From assembly GCA_946183815.1 (NCBI GenBank), contig CAMHDG010000064.1:1-8042 (forward strand): DNA of 8,042 bases, given 5' to 3'. A model generated the notes under the pieces. That model was given only the letters and a program-made list of their open reading frames with translations, was not told where the DNA came from and searched no databases. Below are positions 6,510-8,042 of the stretch, piece after piece; the stretch's first letter is position 1; each line of letters starts with the position of its first letter. This DNA comes from an uncultured bacterium. Lineage in GTDB: Bacteria; Cyanobacteriota; Vampirovibrionia; Gastranaerophilales; Gastranaerophilaceae. Made by a program: the position numbers and the translations under genes.

Positions 6510-6681
6510 AGGGGTGTTTTTGATTCTTTATATTAAGGGAACTTCTAAAGGCACTAGGGCATTAAGGCAATAAGATATAGGTATATCACGAAATTCTTAA
6601 TATTTATTTTTTATAAAAAATAAGTTTTTAGATGTTGCCTTTAACCACAATAGATACAGATTTAGCAGAGTGAGGGACAGT
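6510..6681 (+). promoter_or_regulatory. structured non-coding leader upstream of the FlhA-like gene
   Basis: No credible gene lies in this gap, but it is rich in ordered elements. Three degenerate octamers of form GGCANTAR are in tandem at 6550-6573 (GGCACTAG, GGCATTAA, GGCAATAA). Immediately after comes an inverted repeat GATATA-GG-TATATC (6574-6587), then a perfect 20-base A/T palindrome (6604-6623). TTGCCTTTAA at 6635-6644 can pair with TAAAGGCA (6546-6553, eight perfect pairs) or with TTAAGGCAA (6562-6570, one bulge), so two alternative stems compete for one arm. This could be operator sites or a folding leader RNA. No clear -35/-10 pair was found; the palindrome contains TATAAA at 6612-6617. 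GAGGG at 6672-6676 is a plausible ribosome binding site for 6682. Confidence 0.45.
6604..6623. repeat. perfect 20-base A/T palindrome
   Basis: TTATTTTTTATAAAAAATAA is its own reverse complement, centred between 6613 and 6614. Flanking bases allow an imperfect extension of the stem (for example 6595-6597 with 6630-6632). It contains no G or C and only five bases follow before GTTTTTA is interrupted, so it would be a weak intrinsic terminator for ompH. A protein-binding site or a melting/curvature element is as likely. Confidence 0.6.
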
Positions 6682-8042
6682 ATGTTTAGTAGAAACATGG
6701 AATACATTATAAAAGAAACATCGACAGACGACAGACAGGCACTGCAAGATTTGCTGAACGAGATGTCCCAAGAGGGCTGGGATTTATATACTATGCACGA
6801 GGTTGAAACAGAAGATGATTTTGTTTACAGTTGTATTTTTATGAGAGAACGTCCTATGAGTGATGAAAATGAAGTTTTTGATAAGGTTGTAAACATCAAA
6901 AACTTTAAGGCACAAATGGAAAAAATGCTCTCTAATAATATGACCCCTTACGAATCCTGTAAAGATATTATAGGCAAGATTAAGGCTCAAAAAGAGAGAG
7001 TAGCAAAGGTAAAATCTCAAATAGATAAGGTTGACTGGTCAGAACGTGATACTTTAAACAGACAAATGTCTGATGAACTCCAAAGATTAGAGAACTTAAA
7101 ACAAGATTTGGTTAAAGAAATATCCCCGGGGGTTATGTATTCAAGAATTGGGGAAGAAAAGTTTACGGTTAATCTTGGAGAGGAATTGTTAGAATTTGTA
7201 AGCCCTGATAGTCAGAATGACTTATTGTCTGAAACAGTAAAATCACGTCAAAAACTTACGGATGAGTTAGGTTATGTTATCCCACGCATGGTGTTCCAAG
7301 ACGAAGATACACTTGCACCGTATGAATTTAGTATCAAGGTTCATAATCTTGAGGTTTATAAATCTACATCTGTTCCTGAACATATTGCTTTCTTTAAAGA
7401 CGACCTTCACCTTAAAAGAAAACCTGCAGGAACAATAGTAGTAAAAGACGAAATCACAGGCAAAGATGTTTGGTGGATAGATGCAAAACAGGCAGAAGAT
7501 TTTTGGGCAGACGGTTTCACCGCTGTTGAGTATATTGCAAGAGCAATAGAATTTGTATCTGTTAAATATGTTTCGGAAATTCTTGATTACAGTGATATAA
7601 ACAGATATGTTACCCTTGTTGAAAAGCGTAATCCGTTTGTTATTAATAATATTATTCCTGATTTTATTTCCGTAGCGGAACTAAAATACATTCTGATAAA
7701 TCTTATAAGAGAGCGTATTTCTATCAAAGATATTGACTATATATTTGAAAAAATAAATGATTTTTCTGACGAACTGTCAAAAGACGGGCTGTTAGACAGA
7801 ATAAGGTTATCACTTGCAAAACATATATCTCAAAGGTTTGTGACAAAAGAGCCAACAAAGGTTATGGAATTTACGGGAAAAACTCTTGACGATATGTTCT
7901 CGCTCTCTGAGTCTGAAGAAGGAGCAGTGATAAAAGTAGATGGCAAGTTTGCCGAAAAATTAGCAAAGAAGATGATTAAAATTGCTGGTACAAACGATTT
8001 AAAAGAGATAGTTCTTGTAGTTCCTATGGAAATAAGACACAT
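6682..8042 (+). CDS. soluble FlhA/SctV cytosolic-domain protein with DUF4177-like N-terminus (3' end outside window)
   Basis: The frame is open from ATG 6682 to the window edge, giving 453 codons with no stop. Residues about 5-55 (MEYIIKE...LLNEMSQEGWDLY...FVYSCIFMRE) fit the small DUF4177 pattern, especially the EGW-DL core. Residues 60-150 are strongly charged and helical, with a likely coiled coil at about 98-147. From about 160 on, the protein follows the FlhA cytosolic domain in order: FTVNLGEELLEFV, LLSETVKSRQKLTDELGYVIPRMVFQD (181-207), LAPYEFSIKVHNLEVYKS, VWWIDAKQAEDFWADGFTAVE (263-283), VEKRNPFVINNIIPDFISVAELKYILINLIRERISIKDIDYIF (313-355), LLDRIRLSLAKHISQRF (370-386) and IVLVVPMEIRH (443-453). 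FlhA proteins are about 690 residues, with eight membrane helices before this domain; none are present here. GTG at 6670 is an alternative start. The protein may form a FlhA-type ring or bind chaperone-cargo in the cytoplasm; its actual role is unknown. Confidence 0.85.
   Translation, partial: MFSRNMEYIIKETSTDDRQALQDLLNEMSQEGWDLYTMHEVETEDDFVYSCIFMRERPMSDENEVFDKVVNIKNFKAQMEKMLSNNMTPYESCKDIIGKIKAQKERVAKVKSQIDKVDWSERDTLNRQMSDELQRLENLKQDLVKEISPGVMYSRIGEEKFTVNLGEELLEFVSPDSQNDLLSETVKSRQKLTDELGYVIPRMVFQDEDTLAPYEFSIKVHNLEVYKSTSVPEHIAFFKDDLHLKRKPAGTIVVKDEITGKDVWWIDAKQAEDFWADGFTAVEYIARAIEFVSVKYVSEILDYSDINRYVTLVEKRNPFVINNIIPDFISVAELKYILINLIRERISIKDIDYIFEKINDFSDELSKDGLLDRIRLSLAKHISQRFVTKEPTKVMEFTGKTLDDMFSLSESEEGAVIKVDGKFAEKLAKKMIKIAGTNDLKEIVLVVPMEIRH

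Noticed and set aside
6520..6573. 17-residue TTG-start frame in the ompH/FlhA-like gap (LILYIKGTSKGTRALRQ)
   Set aside because: It is very short, lacks a good ribosome binding site, and half of it is the tandem GGCANTAR repeat, so the repeat explains it better than a peptide does.
7830..8042. 70-codon minus-strand frame at the right edge
   Set aside because: It is antisense to the FlhA-like domain, whose conserved blocks continue to the window edge.

Overview
The window looks like chromosomal DNA of an A+T-rich, double-membraned bacterium. Two neighbouring genes for outer-membrane biogenesis (a BamA/Omp85 barrel and a Skp/OmpH chaperone) establish the outer membrane. The BamA has only three POTRA domains behind an acidic, proline-containing N-terminal stretch, an arrangement known from cyanobacterial Omp85 proteins. 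With the low G+C content and the gene mix, my best guess is a non-photosynthetic relative of Cyanobacteria (Melainabacteria/Vampirovibrionia, for example gut Gastranaerophilales). This is inference; no rRNA or marker tree is available here. All convincing genes lie on the + strand.

Layout. Bases 1-43 may hold the last codons of an upstream gene. Bases 82-227 form a dense, non-coding cluster of inverted repeats that looks like an intergenic palindromic repeat element. An extended -10 promoter and a strong ribosome binding site then lead into a tight four-gene run (278-3993): a stand-alone parvulin peptidyl-prolyl isomerase, an M24B Xaa-Pro aminopeptidase, a SpoU/TrmH-family RNA 2'-O-methyltransferase and RecF. 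The first three genes overlap or abut, so they are probably co-transcribed and translationally coupled. This looks like a housekeeping run (proline-directed folding and peptide turnover, RNA modification, recombinational repair) rather than one pathway.

An 88-base gap with a -10 hexamer leads into bamA, which starts with TTG, followed by ompH (4082-6498). These two cooperate: OmpH/Skp carries unfolded outer-membrane proteins through the periplasm and BamA inserts them. Both stop codons are embedded in the same 14-base sequence, which also occurs in near-identical form at 53-67.

The most unusual part is the right end. After a 183-base gap rich in small repeats and palindromes, an open frame begins at 6682 and runs off the window (453 codons visible). 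Its C-terminal part is recognisably the cytosolic domain of FlhA/SctV, the export-gate protein of flagellar and virulence type III secretion. The roughly 330-residue membrane domain that normally precedes it is absent. In its place are a DUF4177-like small domain and a charged helical, probably coiled-coil, linker. A soluble, rebuilt FlhA-type ring protein directly downstream of bamA-ompH is the best candidate here for an undescribed system.
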